A stretch of 64,000 nt of DNA, taken from Acherontichlamydia pituitae (GTDB taxonomy: Bacteria > Chlamydiota > Chlamydiia > Chlamydiales > Rhabdochlamydiaceae). This document shows positions 24,489-33,395 of the stretch, piece by piece. Each line of letters begins with the position of its first letter. The first letter of the stretch is position 1. Under the pieces are notes generated by a model. It ran no database searches, was not told the origin of the DNA, and was given only the letters and a program-made list of their open reading frames with translations. Made by a program: the position numbers and the translations under genes. The stretch covers positions 7,923 through 71,922 of the forward strand of contig JAHCAX010000010.1 of NCBI GenBank assembly GCA_019634675.1. The letters are read 5' to 3'.

Positions 24489-26018
24489 TTAAGAGCTTAA
24501 ATGATACAAAGCCCGGTACTTAGAGTTTAGGTAACGGATAAAGGGCTCTTCGGTCAGCGGCTGGCCGGTAATCTTTTTGCATAGGTCTGGAGGTGGAAAT
24601 TGCCGTCCATATTGGTGGATGTTCTCCTTGAGCCACTCTCGGACAAATCCAAGGTCTCCTTTGGCGACCTTTTCTTTCCATTGGGGGAAGGCTTTTTCGA
24701 AGACGAGGAAGAACTGGGAAGCGTAGAGGTTGCCTAGTGTATAGGTGGGGAAGTATCCGAAGAGCCCCATCGACCAGTGGATATCTTGCAGGCAGCCCTC
24801 TCCGTCGAACTGAGGGCAGATGCCGAGGTATTCGCGCATCTTTTCATTCCAGGCATTGGGGACGTCGCGCACTTTAAGGGAACCTTCGATGAGCGCTTTT
24901 TCCATTTCGAAGCGGACGACGATGTGCAAGTTGTAGGTGACCTCGTCTGCTTCGATCCGGATCATGCTGGGTTTGACATGGTTGATCGCGCGGTAGAAAT
25001 CGTCTAGATAGACCGAGTTGAAGTGTTCTGGAAACTCTGCTTGGAGCAATGGGAAGAAGTGCTGCCAGAACGGGTGGCTTTGTCCGATCAAGGTCTCCCA
25101 CCAGCGGGACTGGCTTTCATCGATCCCGAGCGAGAGGGATTCGGAGAGGGGAGAGCCGAACTGTTCTTTGGGACGTCCTAAAGCGTAGAGTCCATGCCCT
25201 CCTTCGTGAAGGACGGCAAAGATGCTGAAGAAAGGATCTTCAGGGTTAAAGCGGGTGGTCATGCGTACGTCGTCGGGGAGCAGCGTCGAACAAAACGGAT
25301 GGGCGGATGAATCGAGCCGGGAGCTGTGTTCATGGAAGCCCATGCTCTTTAAGAGGAGGTGGGAAAATGCCAGTTGCTTGTACTTAGGGCAGTGGCAATG
25401 GAGGAATTCATGGGGGATGGGAGGGCATGCGGTGATGTCCTTTAAGAGCTGGGTGAGCTGCAGCTTGAGCTTGGAAAAGAGGGGGGTGAGCATGGAGGTC
25501 TTCATCTCAGGCTCATAGAGGTCGAGGAGGGCGTCGTAGGGATGTTCTTGGAAGCCTAGGATATCTGCTTTTTTGCGGCAGAGGGAGACCACTTTTTCCA
25601 GATGGGGAGAAAACTCTTTGAAGTCGTTGTGGTATCTGGCGCTTTTCCAGGCGTGGGTCGCAGTCGAGATCGTTTTGGCATATTGTTTGACGAAGGCGTT
25701 GGGCAGTTTGACAGCTTTGACGTAGTCTCTGCGCCATTCTCTTAACGCTGCGATCTGGGGGGATGCCAAGTTGGAGTCCTTGATCTCGCCAGTCTGAATG
25801 TCGATCAGCTGATCGAGCAGCTTGGCAAAGGCTTTGCTTGTCTTGTTCTTATGCACAAGGCTTGCGATCATCTCAACTTGGAGGGATCGGAAGTGGATAG
25901 CGTCTTTGGGCATGTAGGTCTCCTGGTCCCAGTCGAGCAGATATTCGATGGAAGAGAGGAGGGATGTCGTCTTTGAGAGCTCGTGCAACTGCGCGTAAGG
26001 ATCTGTTTTTTTTGCCAT
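24489..26018 (-). CDS. M32 family carboxypeptidase (carboxypeptidase Taq type)
   Basis: A 509-aa zinc metallocarboxypeptidase that removes C-terminal residues from peptides in the cytosol. The zinc motif is FAVLHEGGHGLYALG (HExxH), followed by the SLSLGIDESQSRWWE motif with the third zinc ligand and by IRIEADEVTYNLHIVVRFE, all M32 signatures. Start 26018 (MAKKTDPYAQ) has AAAGGTG upstream; the open frame runs to 26105 only by reading into the inverted repeat at 26053. Confidence 0.95.
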   Translation of the reverse strand: MAKKTDPYAQLHELSKTTSLLSSIEYLLDWDQETYMPKDAIHFRSLQVEMIASLVHKNKTSKAFAKLLDQLIDIQTGEIKDSNLASPQIAALREWRRDYVKAVKLPNAFVKQYAKTISTATHAWKSARYHNDFKEFSPHLEKVVSLCRKKADILGFQEHPYDALLDLYEPEMKTSMLTPLFSKLKLQLTQLLKDITACPPIPHEFLHCHCPKYKQLAFSHLLLKSMGFHEHSSRLDSSAHPFCSTLLPDDVRMTTRFNPEDPFFSIFAVLHEGGHGLYALGRPKEQFGSPLSESLSLGIDESQSRWWETLIGQSHPFWQHFFPLLQAEFPEHFNSVYLDDFYRAINHVKPSMIRIEADEVTYNLHIVVRFEMEKALIEGSLKVRDVPNAWNEKMREYLGICPQFDGEGCLQDIHWSMGLFGYFPTYTLGNLYASQFFLVFEKAFPQWKEKVAKGDLGFVREWLKENIHQYGRQFPPPDLCKKITGQPLTEEPFIRYLNSKYRALYHLSS

Positions 26019-26052
26019 GATACACCTTTGATCGTGGAAGAATTTCGGAGTT

Positions 26053-26236
26053 TGAGGCAGTTGCAAAACTGCTTTGCCCAGAAAAATCGATGATTTTGAG
26101 GCCATTTACAAGTGGCAGCGAAGCTGCTACGCTCCATTTGACGAGGTCGGCCCCAAGTGGGCCGGCCAAGGAGAATGGATAAAAATGGCCTCAAAAGGGC
26201 GACTTTGCTGGGCAAATGAGTTTTGCAACTGTCTCA
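26053..26236. repeat. 184-bp imperfect inverted repeat (MITE-like)
   Basis: Left arm begins TGAGGCAGTTGCAAAACTG; the right end, reverse-complemented, begins TGAGACAGTTGCAAAACTC. Pairing continues for about 55 bases (TTTGCCCAG ... TTTTGAGGCCATTT) with mismatches, and the centre holds a GC-rich hairpin around GGCCCCAAGTGGGCC. It fills the divergent region between the carboxypeptidase and SpeD-like genes. No transposase is inside. Confidence 0.75.
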
Positions 26237-26342
26237 GCTTATCAAGCGGATGAAAATTCTTCTAGTCTCCAGATCGTGAATTTGCTAATTTTCTTTTCAT
26301 CAAGGCTGACTATCGGACAAAACAGCCGGAAAATGGAGGAAT

Positions 26343-26753
26343 ATGAAAGACGAAGCTCTCGTGATGATGGAAGAGGAAGGGATTGAAGAGGATGGCGGTT
26401 ATTGGGGATATCATTTGATCCTCGATTGCCAAGGATGCGATACGGCGCGGATCACAAGCCGGCAAAATTTGGTCTCTTTTGTAAAGACGCTTGTTTCTGC
26501 GATCGACATGAAAGCTTTTGGCGAACCGACGGTCGAGCATTTTGCGACGCATGATGCGGGAAAAGCGGGCTATTCGCTCGTTCAATTGATCGAAACAAGT
26601 TCGATCACAGGGCATTTTGTCGATAAGACAGGCGAGGCCTATCTGGATATTTTCTCCTGCAAGGAGTTTGATATCGAACTGACCAAGGATGTCATCCGGC
26701 AATTTTTCAAGCCTAAAAAGATCAAGATCCACTATCTGACCCGTCAAGCATAA
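26343..26753 (+). CDS. S-adenosylmethionine decarboxylase-family protein (SpeD-like)
   Basis: A 136-aa protein of the small SpeD/AdoMetDC family. YWGYHLILDCQGCD matches the N-terminal strand and SLVQLIETSSITGHF (residues 78-92) the self-cleavage site, where serine 86 or 87 would become the pyruvoyl group. LDIFSCKEFD matches the conserved DIFTCG strand. Canonical SpeD has ESH-x-S-x-HTWPE here, so this belongs to a divergent subgroup with T-S-S-I-T-x-H; some such homologues are now known to decarboxylate ornithine or arginine instead. GGAGG precedes the start. The aldo/keto reductase starts 5 bases after its stop, so they are co-transcribed. Confidence 0.8.
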   Translation: MKDEALVMMEEEGIEEDGGYWGYHLILDCQGCDTARITSRQNLVSFVKTLVSAIDMKAFGEPTVEHFATHDAGKAGYSLVQLIETSSITGHFVDKTGEAYLDIFSCKEFDIELTKDVIRQFFKPKKIKIHYLTRQA

Positions 26754-26758
26754 CGTGT

Positions 26759-27574
26759 ATGGCCATTGTACTGAAGAATGGAAAACAACTGCCATTGCTT
26801 GGAGTCGGCACATCGAAAGTGACGGAAGAGACTGTCGTGCACGCCCTGGAAAAGGGCGTGCGCCATATCGATGCGGCGACTGGATATGCCAATGAAGAGA
26901 TGGTGTGCAGGGCGATCAAAAAAGCAGGAATTGGCAATCACCCGCTTTTTCTGACCGTCAAGCATAACCGGAACGATTTCGAAAAAGGGGTCCGCTATTC
27001 GGTCGAAAAGAGCTTGCGGGACCTAGACCGGAAGATCGATCTGCTCTTGGTGCATAGTCCGGATGAAGATCTGCCGATGGGCAAGATTTTGGACGAGCTT
27101 GTCCTGTTGCAGGGAGAGGGGAAGATCGGCGGTGTCGGCGTTAGCAACTTTACCCAGCCGCAGATCAAATGGTGCGTAGAGCGCCATTTTCCCATTTTAG
27201 TGAACCAGGTCGAGTTCCACCCTCTTTTTCAGCAATGGGAATTAAAGCGGTACTGCGATGAGAAAGGTGTCGCCCTTTGCGCTTACCGTCCCCTTGCGAA
27301 AGGAAAGGTATGCCAGGACGATCGGCTAAAAGCGATCGGAGAGAAGTACCATAAGAGCGCTGCGCAAGTGGCATGGCGCTGGGCTTTGCAGCTTGGGATG
27401 CCTGTTGTGAGTAAAGTTTCTGGCCAGCATGTGGACGAGTACATGAGCTTGTTCGATTTTCAGCTGACGGAAAAGGAGATGGAGCAGATCCAGCTCATCA
27501 ATCAAAAAGAACAGGGACAGACATGCACCGGCCCCTGGTCCAATTCTGTTAAACCTGGGGAAAACTGGGGTTAA
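26759..27574 (+). CDS. Aldo/keto reductase
   Basis: A 271-aa NADPH-dependent aldo/keto reductase with a complete catalytic tetrad: D38 and Y43 (HIDAATGYANE), K68 (LTVKHNR) and H99 (LLLVHSPDED). GVSNFTQPQI and AQVAWRWALQ are standard barrel segments. Length is typical of bacterial AKR5-like enzymes. It is transcribed with the SpeD-like gene and converges on the PAP2 gene. The carbonyl substrate is not predictable. Confidence 0.92.
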   Translation: MAIVLKNGKQLPLLGVGTSKVTEETVVHALEKGVRHIDAATGYANEEMVCRAIKKAGIGNHPLFLTVKHNRNDFEKGVRYSVEKSLRDLDRKIDLLLVHSPDEDLPMGKILDELVLLQGEGKIGGVGVSNFTQPQIKWCVERHFPILVNQVEFHPLFQQWELKRYCDEKGVALCAYRPLAKGKVCQDDRLKAIGEKYHKSAAQVAWRWALQLGMPVVSKVSGQHVDEYMSLFDFQLTEKEMEQIQLINQKEQGQTCTGPWSNSVKPGENWG

Positions 27575-27580
27575 CAGTCT

Positions 27581-28378
27581 CTAAGCTTCAGGCAATGCGC
27601 CCCATTTTTTCTTGATGCTGCAGCAAGCCTTGAAAAATCTCTCAAGCCCGTTCACGCAAGTTTGGAACAGCGGCGTGCAGAAGGCCCATCCCAAGAACAA
27701 GATCGTGATCGACCCGCTGCCGACGATGACATCGGAGAACCAGTGGGCTCCTGTGATCAAACGGGGCATGCAGAGGAACGCTGCGTAAAGCGAAGCGAGG
27801 ATGCCGAGGCGCCAGCCTGCAAGGTAGGAAAAGCTTGCGGCAAAGAGAAGGGCGGTCGTTCCGTGGTCTCCTGGAAAGCTCTTGGAAGAATCATCTTTGA
27901 TGTGGAGCCATGGGATATGTTCTGACAAGCGGACGCTTGAATCGACAACTAAGGTTGGGCTTAAACGGGGGATGCTCAGGTTCTCTCTAAAGAGGAGGCG
28001 GTTGACAAAGTAGATGATTGCTCCGATGTAGAGGATGCAGAAGAGCAGTTCTGCGATCTTGCGAGGGCGAAGGGTTCTGGCTGCTTGCTTGACGTAAATG
28101 AAAAAGAAGATCAGGACGCAGAGGTCTTCCACCCAGTCGGCTAACTTATGGTTGGCAAGGGCCCAGAAGATCTGCCAGTTCGGCCTTCCCTCCAGCGATC
28201 CGTTGACGAGTTTAAAAAAAGCGACGTCGATCACTTCCCAAAATCCTTTTGTCGAAGGGAGGAACAACGTGGTCAGCAGGAGTGCGACCATGGCATGGCA
28301 AAAGAGAAGGGCCTTCCATCTCCATTTCTTTTCAGGGTTCAAAGGGTGGTCTAAACGGCAAGAGTCGATGCTGTTCAT
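27581..28378 (-). CDS. PAP2-family membrane phosphatase
   Basis: A 265-aa integral membrane protein of about six helices with PAP2/acid-phosphatase motifs: SFPGDHG (motif 2, catalytic His) and PRLITGAHWFSDV (motif 3, Arg...His...Asp). Such enzymes remove phosphate from undecaprenyl diphosphate, phosphatidate or lipid A. It starts 15 bases after lptG in the same direction, so an outer-membrane lipid substrate such as lipid A is favoured (inference). Motif 1 is less clear. Confidence 0.85.
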   Translation of the reverse strand: MNSIDSCRLDHPLNPEKKWRWKALLFCHAMVALLLTTLFLPSTKGFWEVIDVAFFKLVNGSLEGRPNWQIFWALANHKLADWVEDLCVLIFFFIYVKQAARTLRPRKIAELLFCILYIGAIIYFVNRLLFRENLSIPRLSPTLVVDSSVRLSEHIPWLHIKDDSSKSFPGDHGTTALLFAASFSYLAGWRLGILASLYAAFLCMPRLITGAHWFSDVIVGSGSITILFLGWAFCTPLFQTCVNGLERFFKACCSIKKKWGALPEA

Positions 28379-28393
28379 TGATGCTCGCTGGTT

Positions 28394-29467
28394 TTAAGTT
28401 TTAGCAAATTTCCACCCAAATCCCATTGAGCAGATCAGAAAGGGGCCAAGGACTGCGGCCATTGGAGGGAGGACATTGTTCTCTCCCAAAATGACAGCGG
28501 CGTCCATGATGGCGCCGAAGGTTACAAAGCTGAAAATGGCCAGTGTGTAAATTAAGAACATAGGCGTTGTGCGCGAGTAGCGGACGCAATACGGGAAGAT
28601 GGCGAACAGGGAAAGCAGCGGCAGCAGTGGCATCGCGCATTTATACAGCAGGTAGCTGAGGATTTGCGGCCGCTCGACAGCGGTCGTCCTTTTCTTTGAG
28701 TTGAGGAGCTGGATGAGCTCGCTGATCTTTCTGTTTTCGATGGGGACATATCCTTTTCCGGCTAAATCGGGCTGCCATTTGAAGGGGGAGAAGGCGTAGG
28801 ACTCATAAGATTCCGACTTGACCAGGTTGCCCTGCTTGTTCCTTTGGATGTGGTCGACAAATGCACCGATCGGGTTTTCAGGGTCGGTGGTGAGAGTCTT
28901 CATCCTCCAGATATCATCGGAAGAGCGGACCCAGAATACATCGAAGAACAGGTTGTTCTGGGCGTCTTTGGTCTGGTAGATGATCTTTGATCCGTCCTTG
29001 AGGTAGAGGGCATGGACAGGTTCTGATCGCGCGCCGCGGCGGGCATGTTTGAAATGCTTTTCCCGGAAACGGTCGAGGAAGTTGAGGCTTGAAGGGAGGA
29101 AGAACTCAAAGCTCAAGTAATTAAAAAGGGTGCATAGTCCGCATAAGAGGATGAGGGGCCGGGCAATTTTTTTCAGCGAGATGCCGGAGGATTGGAGGGC
29201 GACAAGCTCTCCGTTGTGCGTCATCGACAGCAGCTGCTTGATGCAGGCGATCAATGCGGCCAATGGGACGATCAGATCGGCCCGCTTGATGAACATGAAG
29301 CTGTAGTAGCCGATGATGTGGGAGACTTGGATCCTCTTGTCGACGATAAAGTCCTGCATATGGGTCGAGTAGTCGATCATTGCGTAGAGGAAGTAAAAAC
29401 AGCCTAGGAAAAGGAAGAAGACTTTGAGTGTTTCGCGGAAGATGTACCTTTCCCAAATCCTGTTCAT
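28394..29467 (-). CDS. lptG: LptF/LptG-family LPS export permease (second copy)
   Basis: A 357-aa YjgP/YjgQ permease with three N-terminal and three C-terminal membrane helices around a periplasmic beta-jellyroll. The N-terminus RYIFRETLKVFFLFLGCFYFLYAMIDY is the typical first helix. LptF and LptG with LptB extract lipopolysaccharide from the inner membrane. Its ATG overlaps the lptF stop (ATGA). The F/G assignment follows gene order and is tentative. Same neighbourhood as the permease pair before tilS in Chlamydiaceae. Confidence 0.88.
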   Translation of the reverse strand: MNRIWERYIFRETLKVFFLFLGCFYFLYAMIDYSTHMQDFIVDKRIQVSHIIGYYSFMFIKRADLIVPLAALIACIKQLLSMTHNGELVALQSSGISLKKIARPLILLCGLCTLFNYLSFEFFLPSSLNFLDRFREKHFKHARRGARSEPVHALYLKDGSKIIYQTKDAQNNLFFDVFWVRSSDDIWRMKTLTTDPENPIGAFVDHIQRNKQGNLVKSESYESYAFSPFKWQPDLAGKGYVPIENRKISELIQLLNSKKRTTAVERPQILSYLLYKCAMPLLPLLSLFAIFPYCVRYSRTTPMFLIYTLAIFSFVTFGAIMDAAVILGENNVLPPMAAVLGPFLICSMGFGWKFAKT

Positions 29468-30567
29468 TCGACACCTTCATTAATCGATTTTAGAGACCGG
29501 AGGCATAAGAGGATGATCAGCGGATGGGGAAGGAGGAATATCATGGAAGAGATGCCAGGGCAATGCTTTAATGACTTCGCTGCGACGAAGCAGACCAGGT
29601 AGAAGGAAGCAAGCGCAATGGCGTAAATGATCCCTTTTTTGGAGCGGTTGCGGCTGATCTGTATCCCGAAAGCAACCCCGATCAGCGTAAATGTAAATGC
29701 GGCGATCGAAATGGAAAGCCTGCGAGAGAGCTCGAGCTGGGCGCCTCTTCCGACCGAGAATAGGGAGTTGTGGGCCTTTTCGACCGATTCCCTGGCCAAG
29801 ATCATTCTTAAAGATTGGTAGTCGTATGTCGAGTTCCAGTCGGCGTTTTGGGTGTATTGGCTTAAGTTGGAAGCTTTAGTGTTCATGACAGCTTGGTTTT
29901 CAATCACGAGATGATCGAAGCCGCTCCCTTTTTTGGGATCGACGCTGGAGATCAAGGCGACCTGTTCTCCCTTGAGGAGTTCTCCGCGCAAAGAGAGTTC
30001 TTTGGCGATCATCAGGGTGAGCCTGTTATTGGAGGTGTTCTTGATCGCAAAAACGACGTCTTCCGCATATTTGCCCGATTTCAGCACTTTCATGTCGATA
30101 TAGGCGTTCTTCAGTTTAACGAGGCTTTCTTTCTGAAGGAGGAACAGGGGATTTTTCGCAGCTGTCTGATAGATCAGTTCCTTCGAATAGGCCCGGCAGC
30201 GGGGGGCGATCTCGCAGGAGATCGTCAGGTTAACGAGGGTCAGGAACAGGCCGGCGAAGATCAGAGGGGTCGTGATCGGTTTTAAACCGAGGCCGCAGGT
30301 CCGGAACGCTGTCAGCTCGTTGTTCTTGCTCAATCTTTGGAACAGGAGCATGGCTGTGATCAGGCAGGACACAGGGATCGCGATGGGCAGAATGTAGGGG
30401 ACCTGCAGAAAGGCGAATAGAAGAACCTTGAGCTTATCGGTCCCAGAAGAGGCAAAGCGGGCAATTTCTTGAAAGCGCAGGATGAGCAGCACCGCGATAA
30501 AGCTGCTGACGCAGAGGAGGAGCACTTGAAAGAAAGAGCGCAATAAGTAGCGCCAAATTATCGGCAT
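29464..30567 (-). CDS. lptF: LptF/LptG-family LPS export permease (first copy)
   Basis: A 367-aa permease of the same family: IIWRYLLRSFFQVLLLCVSSF first helix, PYILPIAIPVSCLITAMLLFQRLS helix pair, central periplasmic domain, and C-terminal helices including GVAFGIQISRNRSKKGIIYAI. It leads the lptF-lptG-PAP2 operon. Partner of LptG in the LptB2FG transporter. Confidence 0.9.
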   Translation of the reverse strand: MPIIWRYLLRSFFQVLLLCVSSFIAVLLILRFQEIARFASSGTDKLKVLLFAFLQVPYILPIAIPVSCLITAMLLFQRLSKNNELTAFRTCGLGLKPITTPLIFAGLFLTLVNLTISCEIAPRCRAYSKELIYQTAAKNPLFLLQKESLVKLKNAYIDMKVLKSGKYAEDVVFAIKNTSNNRLTLMIAKELSLRGELLKGEQVALISSVDPKKGSGFDHLVIENQAVMNTKASNLSQYTQNADWNSTYDYQSLRMILARESVEKAHNSLFSVGRGAQLELSRRLSISIAAFTFTLIGVAFGIQISRNRSKKGIIYAIALASFYLVCFVAAKSLKHCPGISSMIFLLPHPLIILLCLRSLKSINEGVE

Positions 30568-30630
30568 ATAATTAACTTCTTCTCTATAACAGGATCATTT
30601 TATTCGATTTCCCTCTTTAAGAAAATAGAA

Positions 30631-30657
30631 AAACCCCGTTCGGATGGAACGGGGTTT
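30631..30657 (-). terminator. Rho-independent terminator
   Basis: An 11-bp stem (AAACCCCGTTC / GAACGGGGTTT, five-base loop). Read on the minus strand it is followed by TTTTTCTATTTT, so it ends the gene at 30676-32262. Confidence 0.85.
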
Positions 30658-30675
30658 GGGGGTGAATAGAGACGG

Positions 30676-32262
30676 TTACTGCAGAACGAGAAGATCTTCT
30701 TGGACTGCAAGGTCAGCTTCTTCGTTCAAGAGGTGGATCTCTTTATGGGCCAACCTTTTAGGAATGATGTTAGCCACAGGTTTTGCAGAAGCTGCGGCCT
30801 GCTGCTGGCACTTGACGCAGCAATCGCATTTGCAATTGCAGGTGCACGGGGCTGCGGCAGGAGGAGCTGCCGGATTCCAAAGAGTGTTGTATTGATGCAT
30901 GACATCCAGGTATCCGATCATTCGGTCGAACAGGGTCTGGATATTTGAACCTGCTTTCAACGCCTCTTGGACGGCTGCGGCAACGACATGCGCTGCGTAA
31001 AAGTCATTGGTCTTGAACTCGCTGGTCAAAGTAGATCCTGCTCTAAGCTCTGCGGCCAAAGTATCGACGATCTTTTGATCGGCATCGGTCCAATCTTGGA
31101 TCTCTTTCAATGAATGGTTCTCTAAAGATTTTAGTTTGGTGTTGATGATCACATCGCCTACGATCTCAGCCGAATGGATGGCTTTGTCGGTTGAAAGGCG
31201 TGTATAGCGCTTCCTAGCATCGACCAGGTAGATTGTTTTTAAATCTTTTTGCGCTTCGCTTTTAATCGCTTCGCTCCATTCCTTTGCGCCTGCAAAGGAG
31301 AGCTGAGAGACGACGTGCGCTGCGAGGAACGCCCTTAAAATGTCGACCGGATGGGTGTCCAGCGGCGGCATGGCGCCGACATTGCGCAAAGGTCCGCCCA
31401 TCAGTCCTCGGAAATACCCGACCAGGCCAATGCCTGTCGTGGGCCCCGTGTTCAATAGTCCCAATACATCGGACGCTGTCTCATCGATGCACTGCTTCCA
31501 ATAGTTGGCAAGGAAGCTGTCTCGAGTCCCTGCTAAAACCCCTTTATAGACAACATCGGCAAGCTCATCGATCAGGCCGTTGTCGGCGTGGAGGATGTCA
31601 TGGCCGCAGGTCTCATGAGGAAGCGCAGACCAGCCTAGAAGACCTCTATTGAGGTGTGCAGGAGGAAGGCTGACGATGGCGCTATGGATGTGCAACTCTC
31701 CTGTGGCGTCGGCTGGCCAAGTGTAAGGCCCCGCATCGGGATTGCCCCATTTGACAAGAGGAGGAAGCACCCCTAGGTCTGGAGGCTTGATCGGCTGTCC
31801 GGTCTCATTGCTGACCCGGCTTTCCTGGCTAAGGAAACCGTCGTAAAGATCGTTGACCACTTCTTGGAATGCGTTAGTTGAAGGAGCGATGAAGTGCGTC
31901 CCATTTTGCAGTATCGCCTCGCAAATATCAGGGATGATGGCCTGGAGGAACTCTGCTTCAGGATTGCCAAAGGAACTTGAAAAAATGCTGTTGAAGCCGG
32001 ATGCTCCTAATTGGGTCATATAGTTGAGGAATGGATCAAAGACCTGCTGTTGATAGATGGGAGGGAAGGAATTGCGTATGCTTGCTGAGTGCAAGTCGCT
32101 TAATAGTTTGGCATAATTGGAACTAAAGAGTTGAACGGTCTGTTCTTTCGCGACTGCTTGCTTGATGTCGTCGACGCAGTGGCTTAAGTTGCTGATGTCT
32201 ACGGAGTAGACGCTCGAGCATAGTGTGATGGCTGTAAGGAAACTGGATGTGATTCCTTTCAT
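30676..32262 (-). CDS. Secreted zincin-like protein with a C-terminal Cys cluster
   Basis: A 528-aa protein with a signal peptide (residues 1-20, MKGITSSFLTAITLCSSVYS). Residues 213-226 read ALPHETCGHDILHA: an H-E-x3-H motif (H216, E217, H221), one residue longer than HExxH. It is followed 38 residues later by CIDETASDVLGLLNTGP, like the third-ligand strand of gluzincin-type peptidases. I infer a metalloprotease-like fold, activity unproven. Near residue 475 an unusual cluster CTCNCKCDCCVKC could bind metal or form disulfides after export. No partner gene is adjacent; its terminator is at 30631. Confidence 0.72.
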   Translation of the reverse strand: MKGITSSFLTAITLCSSVYSVDISNLSHCVDDIKQAVAKEQTVQLFSSNYAKLLSDLHSASIRNSFPPIYQQQVFDPFLNYMTQLGASGFNSIFSSSFGNPEAEFLQAIIPDICEAILQNGTHFIAPSTNAFQEVVNDLYDGFLSQESRVSNETGQPIKPPDLGVLPPLVKWGNPDAGPYTWPADATGELHIHSAIVSLPPAHLNRGLLGWSALPHETCGHDILHADNGLIDELADVVYKGVLAGTRDSFLANYWKQCIDETASDVLGLLNTGPTTGIGLVGYFRGLMGGPLRNVGAMPPLDTHPVDILRAFLAAHVVSQLSFAGAKEWSEAIKSEAQKDLKTIYLVDARKRYTRLSTDKAIHSAEIVGDVIINTKLKSLENHSLKEIQDWTDADQKIVDTLAAELRAGSTLTSEFKTNDFYAAHVVAAAVQEALKAGSNIQTLFDRMIGYLDVMHQYNTLWNPAAPPAAAPCTCNCKCDCCVKCQQQAAASAKPVANIIPKRLAHKEIHLLNEEADLAVQEDLLVLQ

Positions 32263-32429
32263 ATTCTCCTCCTTATGGGTTGAAGAAAAGAATGTTTATT
32301 TTCGAAATATAATTATTAATTATCAACTCGAATTGTTGACGAGCATGGAGGAGCTTTCAGAAAATGGATTTTGACGGAAGCTCTCCGATGATGCACAATG
32401 GGTTGAATGACAAAAGATAAAAGCCTTCT

Positions 32430-33395
32430 ATGAAAGATCCATTGGTGCAAAAGGTAAGGGCGTTCCTGGAGCCTCGCTGCGAGGTCGGAAAGCCTTTTTT
32501 GTTGGCGTATTCCGGAGGACCCGATTCGAAGGCGCTGCTCTATCTTTTATTAGAGTGCCGGAGAATGCTGAAAGCGGAGTTTTGCTTGGTCCATGTCGAC
32601 CATGGCTGGAGGACGGAGAGCGCTATAGAGGCGCAGGCGATTGCCGCCGAGGCGGAAAAGCTGCAGCTCAAGCTGTTCTCATGCCGCTTAAAGACAGAAG
32701 GGATGCCGGAGAGGAACGCTGAAGCGATGGCTCGAGAGGAAAGGTTCCGCTATTTCCAGCAGGTGTATCGAGATATCGATGCTCAAGGGCTTTTGCTTGC
32801 CCATCAAGGGGACGATCAAGCTGAAACAGTCTTAAAAAGATTATTGGAAGGGGCCCATCCGATCCACTGGCCTGGGATAGAGGCTGATGGCAAAATGGGG
32901 GAAATGAGGACCTTAAGGCCATTGTTAGGCGTGAGCAAAAAAGAGCTGGTCCTTTGGTTGGAAGAGAAAGAGTTAACCCCGTTTATCGATGGCACAAACC
33001 TCGACCCTCGGTTTTTAAGAGGGAGGATGAGGTCGCAGATCATTCCCAACCTTTCTTCCCAGTTCGGTAAAGAAATCAGCCATAATCTCTGCAAAGCCGC
33101 CGATGCTTCTGCAGAAATTCATGCTTATCTGGTGAAAAGGTGCGAACCTCACTGGGGCAAGCTGGTCAGCGATGGTTCTACAGTCCGATGGGATCTGACG
33201 GAAGTTGAAGAAGCATTGGAACTGCGATGGCTGCTAAAGATGTGGGCGGAGAGTCAAAAACTGCAAGTGTCCTATGAAATGCTGCAGGCGATTGCGTTGG
33301 GGTTGCTTAAGCGGGAATCGGATAAAAGGTTTCCTCTTAAAACTGGGATAATCTCGATCCATTGCGGACATTTGATTTATGATAAATCTTGGTAA
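32430..33395 (+). CDS. tilS: tRNA(Ile)-lysidine synthase
   Basis: A 321-aa PP-loop ATPase that modifies C34 of tRNAIle2 to lysidine so that it reads AUA. The PP-loop is LAYSGGPDSKALL (S28-S33), followed by LVHVDHGWR and the AHQGDDQAETVLKRLLEG motif. It is shorter than E. coli TilS because the C-terminal domain is reduced, as in Chlamydia. It is followed by ftsH, as in C. trachomatis. Confidence 0.95.
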   Translation: MKDPLVQKVRAFLEPRCEVGKPFLLAYSGGPDSKALLYLLLECRRMLKAEFCLVHVDHGWRTESAIEAQAIAAEAEKLQLKLFSCRLKTEGMPERNAEAMAREERFRYFQQVYRDIDAQGLLLAHQGDDQAETVLKRLLEGAHPIHWPGIEADGKMGEMRTLRPLLGVSKKELVLWLEEKELTPFIDGTNLDPRFLRGRMRSQIIPNLSSQFGKEISHNLCKAADASAEIHAYLVKRCEPHWGKLVSDGSTVRWDLTEVEEALELRWLLKMWAESQKLQVSYEMLQAIALGLLKRESDKRFPLKTGIISIHCGHLIYDKSW

